From NCBI RefSeq assembly GCF_900101685.1, contig NZ_FMZZ01000012.1, positions 1 to 64,000 of the forward strand: DNA of 64,000 nt, read 5' to 3'. The DNA comes from Actinokineospora iranica (GTDB taxonomy: Bacteria > Actinomycetota > Actinomycetes > Mycobacteriales > Pseudonocardiaceae). Made by a program: the position numbers and the translations under genes. Below are positions 1 to 8,591 of the stretch, in pieces (positions within the stretch are counted from its first letter, which is position 1; every line of letters starts with the position of its first letter). The notes beneath the pieces were generated by a model, which had not been told where the DNA came from, did not search any database, and saw only the letters and a list, made by a program, of their open reading frames with translations.

Positions 1-121
1 CAGATACCCTGACCCGATCCGAGAGTCCGAACAGCCCTACGCTGATGACTGTTCCGTGCACCACAACCCGGCCCATATCCACCAGATTTGAGCCGGTGCG
101 ACGATTACGGAGCTTTACCAT
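1..121 (-). CDS. Possible hypothetical protein, cut by window edge
   Basis: An ATG at 121 on the minus strand opens a frame of 40 codons that stays open to the window edge. The visible part (MVKLRNRRTG at the start, then VVVHGTVISVG) is not recognised. A weak purine-rich stretch precedes the ATG. It lies downstream of the NucA/NucB-like gene in the same direction, so it could be the next gene. The frame is too short to be sure that it is coding. Confidence 0.25.
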   Translation of the reverse strand, partial: MVKLRNRRTGSNLVDMGRVVVHGTVISVGLFGLSDRVRVS

Positions 122-238
122 CGCTGGTTTCTCTCGTACACCTTTCCGTCTCGCTTGCCGGGCACCAGGCCATCTGGCAGTACTGACCCGCCCCGGCTTT
201 GTCGCGGCTGCTTCCCGTCCTCACCTGCGTTCCCAGGC

Positions 239-739
239 TCAGACTGCCGCCAGCTTCACATTCTCTGCTACGACAGAAAATGGGTGAAGGTCTTCCACCT
301 CCACTCGGTAAAATGACGCCTCGTGGCGCACCGGGTACTCGTCACATGACGCAGGTTTAAGTTCGACCTTCACCCGAGTCGTACACGCGAGGGCGCGCTT
401 AGCCTCACCTGCCCCCTCTTCGCCCCTATGTAGCAGTGCGGGATGCCCGGCCGCCCACGCCTGCTGCGTGTGCCGCGCGATGTAGGGCATTTTAGCGGCA
501 TCGACCGGCAGAACGGCAAGATTCTTACAGCGCTTATCCTTGGTGAGCACTTCGGGGGTGCACTCCTTTATGCGACTAATCTGATCAGGTGGCACGATGA
601 TGTCCCCGGGTGCCGATTCTGGTTCCACTCCGAGGGAGTCGAGTACCTCCTGCCCCTGTTCGGTGAAGACAAGGAATCCCGTCACCAATGCTCCGACAAC
701 GATTAACCCGCCTAAGCCGCTACTCGTTTTCGTTCCCAT
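239..739 (-). CDS. NucA/NucB-type deoxyribonuclease domain protein, shortened
   Basis: This 166-residue protein begins with a hydrophobic helix (about residues 9-27) that acts as signal anchor or signal peptide. A cysteine-containing region follows, with a segment (MPYIARHTQQAW, then SCDEYPV) that resembles the NucA/NucB secreted nuclease family, where an SCDEYPFA motif carries the active-site Asp and Glu. After this motif the family normally has some tens of further residues. Here the sequence jumps almost at once to FYRVEVEDLHPF and ends, so part of the usual C-terminal half is missing or replaced. The ATG at 739 has a strong GAGGGGG ribosome site. The gene sits in a patch with lower GC than the rest of the window. 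The product is probably a secreted or membrane-anchored DNase, possibly inactive. Confidence 0.6.
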   Translation of the reverse strand: MGTKTSSGLGGLIVVGALVTGFLVFTEQGQEVLDSLGVEPESAPGDIIVPPDQISRIKECTPEVLTKDKRCKNLAVLPVDAAKMPYIARHTQQAWAAGHPALLHRGEEGAGEAKRALACTTRVKVELKPASCDEYPVRHEASFYRVEVEDLHPFSVVAENVKLAAV

Positions 740-895
740 GCTACCCCCTCGTTCGGTGTTGCTCTGGAATTGTGTTCCCTCAGCCGCTCATCGCCGCATA
801 ACTCGACTCTCCGAATACAACAGCAATCCTTCAATCGAACACCCGATAGACCAGAGTGGGCAATTCTATGAACTCGCTGGTGCACTCACCGCGGT

Positions 896-1132
896 GTGTG
901 GCAACGGCGGCAGTGTAACGGCAACGGGAACTGTCAGGTCATAGACCAGCGCACGGTACGGGTTAGAATCGACTATTCTGCGTGGAGCATCGCACCGGAA
1001 CGCGGGATGCTCGGCATCAACAGCGTTTTCTGCGAGGGCCAGGTGCTATGCCCGGAGTGGATCAACCAATTGGGAGCGGGTCGGACGGTGGACAACGGAA
1101 CCGGCATTCACTATGTTGGAGCTGCTTCCTGA
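896..1132 (+). CDS. Small unrecognised ORF
   Basis: This frame of 78 codons starts at GTG 896 and ends just ahead of the next ORF on the same strand. About two thirds of its third codon positions are G or C, which is weak support for coding. No clear ribosome site precedes it and the true start may differ. The product has two cysteines close together (FCEGQVLC) and no family that I recognise. It belongs to the lower-GC accessory patch at the left end. Confidence 0.25.
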   Translation: MWQRRQCNGNGNCQVIDQRTVRVRIDYSAWSIAPERGMLGINSVFCEGQVLCPEWINQLGAGRTVDNGTGIHYVGAAS

Positions 1133-1159
1133 GTGAACGGTGAGAGGCCAGGGTGACAC

Positions 1160-1630
1160 GTGGATAAGCCGGACAACGTGTACTTCGCGGACCTCGTGTC
1201 GGATGCGATGCGACAGTGGGCTGTCGCAGTCGCTCGCCATCTTGTGTGGCAAGCGGATGCGACGAAGTCTATGCAGACGGTGCGCGAGTGCTGGGTCGGC
1301 ACAGGTTTCGTGCTGTACGTCCGGTATTTGAATCGAAGTGGCCGATTCGGCGCCCGGTTCGCCGGGTTGCACATCGACCCGACATCCGGTCAGCCGCTCG
1401 ATCCGGCACTGCGTGTGCATTCGTCCGGGTCGGCCGCCCAGCAGGCATCCAACCTGATGGACGGCAGGATAGGCGGCGGCCCTCCGTCGGCGGCCGTCGA
1501 ATGGACCGACGATCTCGGCTTCGGATGGTGGGGCGACTCCCCTCGGCCACTTGACTGGGCCGGCGCGGTGAACAGCCCCAGAATCGACACCGTCTATCCA
1601 TTCATAAATCACCCACCACGGCTCCCTTGA
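1160..1630 (+). CDS. Hypothetical protein in accessory patch
   Basis: This 156-residue protein has no signal peptide or membrane segment and no motif that I recognise. It starts at GTG 1160 after a GAGAGG sequence with rather long spacing. The composition is that of a soluble globular protein with a glycine/tryptophan-rich end (GFGWWGDSP). A strong hairpin lies about 50 bp downstream, consistent with the end of a transcript. It lies near a nuclease gene on the opposite strand. A toxin/immunity relation would be pure guesswork. Confidence 0.42.
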   Translation: MDKPDNVYFADLVSDAMRQWAVAVARHLVWQADATKSMQTVRECWVGTGFVLYVRYLNRSGRFGARFAGLHIDPTSGQPLDPALRVHSSGSAAQQASNLMDGRIGGGPPSAAVEWTDDLGFGWWGDSPRPLDWAGAVNSPRIDTVYPFINHPPRLP

Positions 1631-1681
1631 ATATGCGGCGAAACTCGCCGAATGATCCTGGTTGCGGCACCGTCCGCCCCG

Positions 1682-1720
1682 GAACTGCCCCGAAAGTCAC
1701 CGCCGCTTTTGGGGCAGTTC
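1682..1720 (+). terminator. Hairpin after 1160-1630 ORF
   Basis: GAACTGCCCC and GGGGCAGTTC form a perfect 10-bp stem. It extends to about 15 bp with one mismatch (inner GAAAG against CTTTT) around a 9-nt loop. There is no T-run, as is usual for actinomycete terminators. Confidence 0.5.
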
Positions 1721-1927
1721 TGTGAACATGTGCCCGGCTGGGGTCTCACCAGAGTCACTCCCCGTCGGGCTTTGAGGGCCGGACTGTCACTTGATTCCGC
1801 TTGGCTGTACACCTGTTGTCAGATGTTCTTCGAAGGCGCGGCGCACCTCGACCAACGGGATCTCGGCGTTTGATGGAAAACCGGTCCAGTGGTTCGCATA
1901 GAAGTACGCTAGTTCGTAATCGACACC

Positions 1928-4714
1928 TCAGCCACCAGCAAGCAGCTCAGCCAAGTGCAAGGCGCGCCGGTCAGCGAGATCAGCAAGCTGTGTCCGGCAA
2001 GAGAACCCGTCAGCCAGCACCACCGCGCCCGGCTCAGCCCGTGCCGCGGGCAGCAGGGCGGTTTCAGCCACGGCGACTGACACTTCGTAGTGCCCGCGTT
2101 CGACACCGAAGTTTCCGGCCAGCCCGCAGCAGCCGTCGACCCGCACGAGGTCGGCTCCCGCCTTGCGCAACAGTTCCTCGTCGGCATCCCACCGCAGCAC
2201 GGCTGCGTGGTGGCAGTGCGGTTGCGCCAGAACCTTTGTCCCCGACAGATCCGGCGGACGCCAGTCGGAGGCAACCAGGAGTTCAGCGAGAGTGCGGGTA
2301 GCACCGGCGACGCTGGCGGCGGCAGGGGAGTCAAGCAACTCCAAGCTGTCCGAGCGCAATACCGCCGTGCAAGAAGGCTCCAGACCGACAATCGGGACTC
2401 CCGCCGCCGCAGCGGGAAGCAGGTCTTCCACAGTCCGGCGCAGAATCCGGCGGGCAGCGTCGAGTTGGCCGGTGGAGATCCAGGTGAGCGCGCAGCACGC
2501 GGACCGCTGAGGGATCGACACGGCGAAACCGGCGTCCTCCAGCACACCGACCGCCGCGATCCCGATCTCAGGCGCGAAATGGTCGGTGAAGGTGTCCGGC
2601 CAGAGCAGCACCGGCTTGCCCGGCCGCCGCTCGCGCCCGGCGAACCAGGACCGAAAAGTGTTGCGCGCGAAGGTAGGCAGCGTCCGCCGCTGGTCGACAC
2701 CGGCGACCCACCGGGCTCCCCGAGCGAGAGCGGGCGAAGCGAGTGCGGAGTTCGCCAGCCCAGGCGCGAGCGCCGCCAGCCGGGCCCAGCGGGGGAGCCA
2801 GCCAAGCGTGTAATGACCGCGCGGGCGCAGCCGCCACCGGTAGGACTGGTGCAGGACTTCGGCTTTGTAGGCCGCCATGTCCACCCCGGTCGGACACTCG
2901 GACGAACATGCCTTGCAGGACAGGCACAAATCCAGCGCCTCGTGCACTTCCGGCGAGCGCCAGCCCTCGCGCACCAGTGAGCCGTCGACCATTTCCTGGA
3001 GAATCCGCGCCCGGCCCCGGGTGGAGTGCTTCTCGTCGCGGGTCGCCTGGAAGGACGGGCACATCGTGCCCTGGGGGTCCCGGCACCGCGCGATCCCGGT
3101 GCAGCGGTGCACCGCCGTGCCGAAATCGCCCCGATCGTGCCGGTACGCCAGGGCGAGCGGGGCGGGCAGCGGGCGCGGCGCGGGCCGGATGTCCGCGTCG
3201 AGCGGGCGGGGGCGCACGAGGACGCCCGGGTTGAGCCGGTTGTCCGGGTCGAAGACCGCCTTCACCTGGCCGAACAGGTCGAGCGCCGCCGCGGAGTACA
3301 TCAGCGGCAGCAACTCGCCGCGGGCCCGGCCGTCGCCGTGCTCGCCGGAGAGGGAGCCGCCGAAGCCAGCCACGAGCCGGGCCGCGTCGGTGAGGAAGGC
3401 GCGCAGGGCGGCCTTGCCGTCCGGCCGGTGCAGCGGGAAATCCAGGCGCAGATGCAAACAGCCGTCGCCGAAATGGCCGTACGGGACCCCGGTGAGCCGG
3501 TGCTCGCCGAGCAGCCGCTCCAACTCGCGCAGATACGCGCCCAGCGCCGCGGGCGGCACCGCCGAATCCTCCCAGCCCGGAAACATCGGCAGGCCAGCGG
3601 AACCGCGGCCGACCAGCCCCGCGCCGTCCTCCCGGATGCGCCACAGCGCGGCGGCGTGCGCGGGATCGGTGACGACCGCGCTGTCCGCCGCGGCCCCGTC
3701 GGCGACCACGCGCCGCGCCGCGTCGACCGCCTGCGCCGCGGTGTCCCCGGTGGTCTCCACGAACAGCCAGCCCCCGCCGCGCGGCAGCGGGGGCATCGAA
3801 GCCTGTACCCCCGTGCCCAAGGCAGCCGCGACGATGCGGGAATCCAAGCCCTCACATGCGGTCGGGCGGTGCGCCAGGATCGCGGGCACCGCGTCGGCGG
3901 CGGTGGCCATGTCCGGGTAGCCCAGCACGGCCAGCGCGCGGTGCGGGGGATCGGCGACCAGGCGGACGGTGGCCGCGGTGACCACGCCGAGCGTCCCCTC
4001 GCTGCCGACGAACAGCCGCCGCAGGTCGAACCGGTTCTCCGGCAGCAGGGCTTCCAGCGCGTATCCCGAACCCTGCCGGGGAAAGCGGCCGAACTCGGTG
4101 CGGATCGTGGCCAACGCGCCCGCGACAATGCCGCGCAGGCGCTCGTGGCCCGCCGGGTCCGGGCCGTCGAGCCGCAGCCGCTGACCGGTCCCGGTGAGCA
4201 CGTCGAGGCCGACCACATTGTCCGAGGTGCGGCCGTAGGCGAGCGCGCGGGAGCCGCAGGCGTTGTTGCCGATCATGCCGCCGATCGTGCAGCGGCTGTG
4301 CGTGGACGGGTCCGGCCCGAACCGCAGGCCGTGCGCGGCGGCGGCCCGCTGCAACCGCGCGTGCACGACCCCGGGCAGCACGGTCGCGACGCGCTCGTCC
4401 GGGTTCACGTCCAGAACCCGGTCGAGGTGCCTGCTGAAGTCGAGCACCAGGCCTGCGCCGACCGCGTTGCCCGCGATGGACGTGCCCGCGCCCCGGCACG
4501 TGACCGGAACGTCCAGCGTCCGGCAGACCTCCAGCGCCGCGGCCACCTCGTCGGGGTGCCGGGGCCAGGCGACCGCCGTCGGCGCCACCCGGTACAGCGA
4601 CGCGTCCGCGGCGTAGGCGGCGCGCTCCACCGTGGCCGCGCTGGCCTCCGCCACCCCGGCCGCGCGCAGGGCCGCGACGAGATCGGTCACCACGGGTCGT
4701 CCGAACGCAGACAC
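1928..4714 (-). CDS. FAD-binding and (Fe-S)-binding dehydrogenase, D-lactate dehydrogenase type
   Basis: The protein oxidises a D-2-hydroxyacid such as D-lactate and passes electrons to the respiratory chain. The N-terminal third is an FAD_binding_4 (PCMH) domain with CRGAGTSIAGNA and GGMIGNNACGS. The middle is an FAD-oxidase C domain (SGEHGDGRARGE). The C-terminal part is GlpC-like, with CLSCKACSSECP for a 4Fe-4S cluster and two cysteine-rich CCG-type segments (SACCALTW, DGCCGLAGNFG). GlcD- and GlpC-type modules are thus fused in about 928 residues. The start is uncertain: GTG 4714 gives a natural N-terminus (SAFGRPVV), while GTG 4735 and ATG 4771 are in frame upstream. The gene is divergent from 4844. 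No lactate permease is adjacent. Confidence 0.9.
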   Translation of the reverse strand: MSAFGRPVVTDLVAALRAAGVAEASAATVERAAYAADASLYRVAPTAVAWPRHPDEVAAALEVCRTLDVPVTCRGAGTSIAGNAVGAGLVLDFSRHLDRVLDVNPDERVATVLPGVVHARLQRAAAAHGLRFGPDPSTHSRCTIGGMIGNNACGSRALAYGRTSDNVVGLDVLTGTGQRLRLDGPDPAGHERLRGIVAGALATIRTEFGRFPRQGSGYALEALLPENRFDLRRLFVGSEGTLGVVTAATVRLVADPPHRALAVLGYPDMATAADAVPAILAHRPTACEGLDSRIVAAALGTGVQASMPPLPRGGGWLFVETTGDTAAQAVDAARRVVADGAAADSAVVTDPAHAAALWRIREDGAGLVGRGSAGLPMFPGWEDSAVPPAALGAYLRELERLLGEHRLTGVPYGHFGDGCLHLRLDFPLHRPDGKAALRAFLTDAARLVAGFGGSLSGEHGDGRARGELLPLMYSAAALDLFGQVKAVFDPDNRLNPGVLVRPRPLDADIRPAPRPLPAPLALAYRHDRGDFGTAVHRCTGIARCRDPQGTMCPSFQATRDEKHSTRGRARILQEMVDGSLVREGWRSPEVHEALDLCLSCKACSSECPTGVDMAAYKAEVLHQSYRWRLRPRGHYTLGWLPRWARLAALAPGLANSALASPALARGARWVAGVDQRRTLPTFARNTFRSWFAGRERRPGKPVLLWPDTFTDHFAPEIGIAAVGVLEDAGFAVSIPQRSACCALTWISTGQLDAARRILRRTVEDLLPAAAAGVPIVGLEPSCTAVLRSDSLELLDSPAAASVAGATRTLAELLVASDWRPPDLSGTKVLAQPHCHHAAVLRWDADEELLRKAGADLVRVDGCCGLAGNFGVERGHYEVSVAVAETALLPAARAEPGAVVLADGFSCRTQLADLADRRALHLAELLAGG

Positions 4715-4729
4715 ATGATTCCCATCATG
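4714..4729. promoter_or_regulatory. Inverted repeat CATGAT-n4-ATCATG
   Basis: A perfect 6-bp inverted repeat with a 4-bp spacer lies at the start of the dehydrogenase gene, in the gap shared with the divergent gene at 4844. If translation starts at 4714 it would be a plausible operator. It may be chance. Confidence 0.25.
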
Positions 4730-4843
4730 CGTCACGGCCGACACCCGCGAGCAGGCCAGCCCGAAGTTCATCTGGCAGCGCCGAAGACACGCCGTGGTTC
4801 ATTTCCGCGCGCCGCTTACTGTGATCGCGTACTGTTCGCTGCC

Positions 4844-5629
4844 ATGGACGAGCGGGATCAGGTGCTGGGCAAGCTCGGCGACCTCGGGGCGCTGGGCGGC
4901 GTCCGCTGGGCGCACGCGTCGGCATACGGGCAGCTCTGGCAGGACTACGAGCCGGACGGCGGCCACGACCAGGCCTGGGTCGGGTTCACCGCGCACAAGT
5001 TCCTGATCAACCGGCAGGACCGCGTGTTCCAGTGCGGGGAGTACACCGCGCCGGAAGGGGAGCCCTCGGTCGGCCGCGACGTGCTCGCCAAAGGGATCGC
5101 CGACCGCGACTTCCGGACCATGCCGTGGCTCGCGCCCGGGATCGTGGTCCGGCACGACCTCAACGCATCGCCCGGGTGGGTCGCGGGCGGGTGGCGGTGG
5201 CTGATGGCCTCCTACAAGTTCGGCCACATCGACAAGATCCGGTGGCAGGACCGCAGCGAGACCAAGGGCGTGGTGGCCCGCCAGCCGCACAGCGCCGACG
5301 ACGGCGGCCTGTTCGGGGTGGCCGAGCTCTTCGGGCTCCCCGAAAGCGCCGACGGCCTGCGCGGCACGCTCGTCCTCGCGCACGCCATGGACCCCGACAC
5401 CGGCGAGGTCGAGCTGTTCCTCGGCCGCAGCCGGTGGAACGCGGGCGGCGGCGTCCCGTGGGTGTGGCGGGAGAACCTGCTCGCCCTGCCCCCGGCCGCC
5501 GGTGGCGGGCGGCCGCTGGTCGGCGAGGTCGGACAGGCCGACACCCGGGACGACGCCGCCGACGCCCGGGTCCACGTCCGACGGTCGATTCGGGCGGACG
5601 ACAGGCCGCGTGCTATTGGTGAGGCATGA
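4844..5629 (+). CDS. Conserved-looking hypothetical protein, partner of ImmA/IrrE gene
   Basis: This 261-residue soluble protein is not recognised. It is rich in tryptophan and aspartate (VRWAHASAYGQLW, WVAGGWRWLMASYKFGHIDKIRW). It has no signal peptide or membrane helix. ATG 4844 is the first reasonable start, because the frame stays open far upstream over the opposite gene only as a high-GC artefact. Its stop codon overlaps the start of the HTH-metalloprotease gene (ATGA at 5626-5629), so the two are translationally coupled and probably work together. In phage and TA-like modules the neighbour of an ImmA-type protease is often its target or effector, but nothing in the sequence proves this. 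Confidence 0.75.
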   Translation: MDERDQVLGKLGDLGALGGVRWAHASAYGQLWQDYEPDGGHDQAWVGFTAHKFLINRQDRVFQCGEYTAPEGEPSVGRDVLAKGIADRDFRTMPWLAPGIVVRHDLNASPGWVAGGWRWLMASYKFGHIDKIRWQDRSETKGVVARQPHSADDGGLFGVAELFGLPESADGLRGTLVLAHAMDPDTGEVELFLGRSRWNAGGGVPWVWRENLLALPPAAGGGRPLVGEVGQADTRDDAADARVHVRRSIRADDRPRAIGEA

Positions 5630-6762
5630 GTGACCGGCTCGACGACATCGCCTCCTTCTTCGACGGTGGGCGTCTCACCCTGGCCCGCCAGCTCGCGGGA
5701 TTGCGCAAGAACGCGCTGGCCGGGCTGATCGGCAAGACACCCACGGCGGTCGCGGCGTACGAGAGCGGGTCGAAGAACCCGGCCCCGGCGACAGTCGCCG
5801 CGCTGGCGCTGGCGTTGCAGGTCGCGCCCGGGTTCTTCACCGCGCGGCCGAGCAGGCGCACGCTCGCCGCCACCGCGCCGCATTTCCGGTCGCTGCGCTC
5901 GACCAGCCAGATATCCCGCGACCAGGCCCACGCCTACGGGTGCCTGGCGCTGGACGTGGTCACCGCGATCGAGCGGCACGTCGAGTTCCCGGCCCGCGAC
6001 CTGCCGTGCCGCCCGGTCGCCCCGGACGCGATCGGGCGCGGCCCGGAAGCTGCGGCGGCGGCGTTGCGGCTGGCGTGGGATCTGCCGCCCGGACCGGTCG
6101 GGCACCTGGTGCGGCTGGTGGAGAACCACGGCGGCGTGGTGGTGTTCAGCCCGCTGGCGAACGCCACTGTGGACGCTTACTCCTTCGACACCGCGCAGCG
6201 CCCGATCATCCTGCTCAACCCCCTCAAGGACGACTACTACCGCCAGCGGTTCGACGTCGCCCACGAGCTTGGCCACCTGGTGATGCACGTCGACGCCGAG
6301 CCGGGCGGGCGCGCGGTGGAGGACCAGGCGCACCGGTTCGCCGCCGAGTTCCTCATGCCCGCCGCCGAGATCGCCGACGAACTGCCGGCCAAGGCCGACT
6401 GGAGCCGCCTCGGGCAGCTCAAGCAGCACTGGAACGTCAGCCTCCAGGCGCTGCTGTTCCGCGCCAGAACCCTGAAGGTCATGAGCGACGTGACCTACCG
6501 CAACGCCATGGCCACCATCTCCGCGCGCGGCTGGCGGCGGCGCGAGCCCGGCCCCATGCCGCTGCTCGAACAGCCCTCGCTGCTGCCCCGCGCCCTCAAA
6601 CTCTTGGCGGACGAGGCCCGCGTGGACGAGCACACGATCGCCGCGGAATGCCAGGCGCCGCTGGGACTGTTCCGCACCATCGTTTCCCGCTCGCCTTCCG
6701 CGCAACCGGTGAGCGCGGACGCGGCAGGCAGGCCGGTGTCGCTGCTGGCCCTTGAGGAATGA
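5626..6762 (+). CDS. XRE-HTH and ImmA/IrrE metallo-endopeptidase protein
   Basis: Residues about 15-70 form an XRE-type helix-turn-helix (LAGLRKNALAGLIGKTPTAVAAYESG). Residues about 140-260 are an ImmA/IrrE zinc-protease domain with HELGHLVMH at about 211-219 and the downstream acidic helix EDQAHRFAAEFLMPA. Proteins of this layout (378 residues here) bind DNA and cleave repressors or stress regulators: ImmA cleaves ImmR, and Deinococcus IrrE cleaves DdrO. The gene overlaps the upstream unknown gene by 4 bp. A LexA-type repressor gene follows within about 50 bp, which makes that repressor a natural candidate substrate or partner. This last point is inference. Confidence 0.9.
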   Translation: MSDRLDDIASFFDGGRLTLARQLAGLRKNALAGLIGKTPTAVAAYESGSKNPAPATVAALALALQVAPGFFTARPSRRTLAATAPHFRSLRSTSQISRDQAHAYGCLALDVVTAIERHVEFPARDLPCRPVAPDAIGRGPEAAAAALRLAWDLPPGPVGHLVRLVENHGGVVVFSPLANATVDAYSFDTAQRPIILLNPLKDDYYRQRFDVAHELGHLVMHVDAEPGGRAVEDQAHRFAAEFLMPAAEIADELPAKADWSRLGQLKQHWNVSLQALLFRARTLKVMSDVTYRNAMATISARGWRRREPGPMPLLEQPSLLPRALKLLADEARVDEHTIAAECQAPLGLFRTIVSRSPSAQPVSADAAGRPVSLLALEE

Positions 6763-6811
6763 GCCGGGCCGTCACATCGTGCCGCCGCACGATGGCTCTA
6801 CCATTGCCCCG

Positions 6812-7474
6812 GTGACCGCCTACCACGACTCCGACGCGTTCGAGCACCTGGACACCTCGGCCCTGCCGCAGCGCCAGCAGCGGATTCTGGCGACGATCCG
6901 GGACTGGGTGGTCAGGCACGGGTACCCGCCGAGCACGCGGGAAATCGGCGCCGCGGTCGGGCTGCGGTCGTCGTCGTCGGTGTCGAAACACCTGGCCAGC
7001 CTGGAGGAAAAGGGATTCCTGCGGCGAAGCGACACCATGTCCCGCCCCATCGACGTGCGCGCGTTCCTCCAGGAGCCCTCGGCCCGGGAGGCGGGCGCGG
7101 ACTCGGTGTCGGTGCCCGTGGTCGGCCACATCGCCGCGGGAACCCCGATCTCGGCCGACGAGCACGTCGACGACGTCCTGACGCTGCCCCGCGAGCTCAC
7201 CGGTCGCGGCACCATCTTCGGGCTCCGCGTCCGCGGCGACTCCATGATCGACGCCGCGATCTGCGACGGCGACATCGTCCTGGTCCGCCAGCAGCCCGAG
7301 GCCCACTCCGGCCAGATCGTCGCCGCCATGCTCGACGACGAGGCCACCGTCAAGGTGTACCGCCGCCGCAACGGCCACGTCTACCTGGAGCCCCGCAACC
7401 CGGCCTACGACGTCATCGACGGGGACAACGCCGTCATCCTGGGCACGGTCGTGTCGGTGCTGCGCAGCATCTGA
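6812..7474 (+). CDS. LexA-type SOS repressor (probable paralogue)
   Basis: The protein has a winged HTH (REIGAAVGLRSSSSVSKHL) followed by an S24 self-cleaving domain. The Ala-Gly cleavage site lies in HIAAGTP, the catalytic Ser in GDSMIDAAI and the catalytic Lys in TVKVYRR. All residues for RecA-stimulated autocleavage are present. GTG 6812 gives the family N-terminus (TAYHDSD...LPQRQQRIL); a TTG at 6752 would overlap the preceding gene. The recognition helix and linker (SDTMSRPIDVRAF) differ from the main actinobacterial LexA as I remember it. The usual NrdR neighbour is absent and an ImmA/IrrE protease gene precedes it instead, so it may be a second LexA with its own regulon. Confidence 0.88.
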   Translation: MTAYHDSDAFEHLDTSALPQRQQRILATIRDWVVRHGYPPSTREIGAAVGLRSSSSVSKHLASLEEKGFLRRSDTMSRPIDVRAFLQEPSAREAGADSVSVPVVGHIAAGTPISADEHVDDVLTLPRELTGRGTIFGLRVRGDSMIDAAICDGDIVLVRQQPEAHSGQIVAAMLDDEATVKVYRRRNGHVYLEPRNPAYDVIDGDNAVILGTVVSVLRSI

Positions 7475-7480
7475 CCGGCG

Positions 7481-8473
7481 CTACCCGGCTGCCGCGCCAG
7501 CGTCGAGCGGGACGGCGGACAGGGTGAACGGGAGCACTTCCGGTGGGAGGCCCGCGATCCAGCGGTGGTACTGGCTGTTGACCACCAGCGCGCGGTCCCC
7601 GGCGAGGGAGATCGAGCTGGGGTGGTGGAAGCCGCCGGGCGGGACGAGGCGGGCGGTGGGGCGGCCGCGGGACAGATCCGCCGACAGCGCGACGACGGTC
7701 ACCCCAGGGGGCAGGTCGGGCACGCTGTTGATGTTGCCTTGCACCACGTAGAGCAGGCCGTCGCGGAAGGCCAGGCCGTCGCCGTTGGGCAGGAGGTGGC
7801 CGCCGAGGTCGACCTCGCGCGTCTGCTTGGTGCGCCGGTCGATGCGCCAGAGCTGCCCGGTGGTGCTGTTGACGGTCAGCAGGTGGCGGCCCGCGCAGGC
7901 GATCCCGTTGAGGTTGTGCCGCCCGTCGACCCAGTCGACGGCGGTGGCGTCGAGCCAGGGTTCGAGCCGCGACTGTCCACTTGAGAACGACAGCCGGTAG
8001 ACGACCGGGCGGAACGAGTCGGTGGCGTAGGCGGTTCCGTCCGGGGCGGTGGCGATCTCGTTGACGAAACCGCCGTCCACCCCGTGCGCCAGGCCCAGCA
8101 GCGCGCCGTCTGCGGTGTCGTACACCCGCAGCGTGCCGGTGTCCGCGCCGCCGACCAGCAGCCGCCCCTCGGCGTCGACGGCCATCCCGGAGGTCGTGCT
8201 GCGCCCGTCGGCGCCGTCCGGCGACCAGGGGTGGAGGTTCGGGCTGGTCAGATGGCCGCGGTAGAGCGTCCCGTCCGCCGCGCTGCCGACGTAGATTCGG
8301 CCGGTGCGCGCGTCGACGGCGTGGCCGCTGGGAAACGCCTGGTCTCCCGGAAGGACATACGCGACCGGCGGCCTGCCCGCCGCGCGCGCCGTCCAGGTCG
8401 CCGCCGTGCCCGCCACGGCAGCGGCGGCGGTGGCGGCCAGCAGTGTCCGCCGGGTCATCCGCTGGTGTCCCAT
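7481..8473 (-). CDS. Secreted SMP-30/gluconolactonase-like beta-propeller protein
   Basis: The 330-residue product begins with a twin-arginine-like signal (MTRRTLLAATAAAAVAG, cleavage near RAAG). The rest is made of repeated blades (SGHAVDARTGRIYVG, SGMAVDAEGRLLVGG, GDGLAFRDGLLYVVQGN), as in the SMP-30/LRE or NHL-type propeller group. It may be a lactonase or a binding scaffold; I see no decisive active-site signature. ATG 8473 has an excellent GGGGAGGAACC ribosome site, which rules out the longer frame. It is divergent from the MmyB-like regulator at 8592, with about 118 bp between them, so that protein is its likely regulator. Confidence 0.8.
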   Translation of the reverse strand: MGHQRMTRRTLLAATAAAAVAGTAATWTARAAGRPPVAYVLPGDQAFPSGHAVDARTGRIYVGSAADGTLYRGHLTSPNLHPWSPDGADGRSTTSGMAVDAEGRLLVGGADTGTLRVYDTADGALLGLAHGVDGGFVNEIATAPDGTAYATDSFRPVVYRLSFSSGQSRLEPWLDATAVDWVDGRHNLNGIACAGRHLLTVNSTTGQLWRIDRRTKQTREVDLGGHLLPNGDGLAFRDGLLYVVQGNINSVPDLPPGVTVVALSADLSRGRPTARLVPPGGFHHPSSISLAGDRALVVNSQYHRWIAGLPPEVLPFTLSAVPLDAGAAAG

Positions 8474-8591
8474 CCCGGTTCCTCCCCTTGTCCGGATGCG
8501 CCCACCATCCTGACCGGACCCGAGCCCCGCTGCCGTCGCTCCGCTGTTCCCGGGGACCGGCAGGACCCCCCAAACCGGGGATACTGGCGGC

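Noticed and set aside
1652-1873. 73-codon plus-strand ORF
   Set aside because: It spans the hairpin at 1682-1720, has no ribosome site and its product follows the palindrome.
3026-4843. Long plus-strand open frame (from 3026) ahead of the gene at 4844
   Set aside because: It runs antisense to the FAD/Fe-S dehydrogenase, is Arg/Gly-rich without domains, and is an effect of high GC. Only the part from ATG 4844 is accepted.
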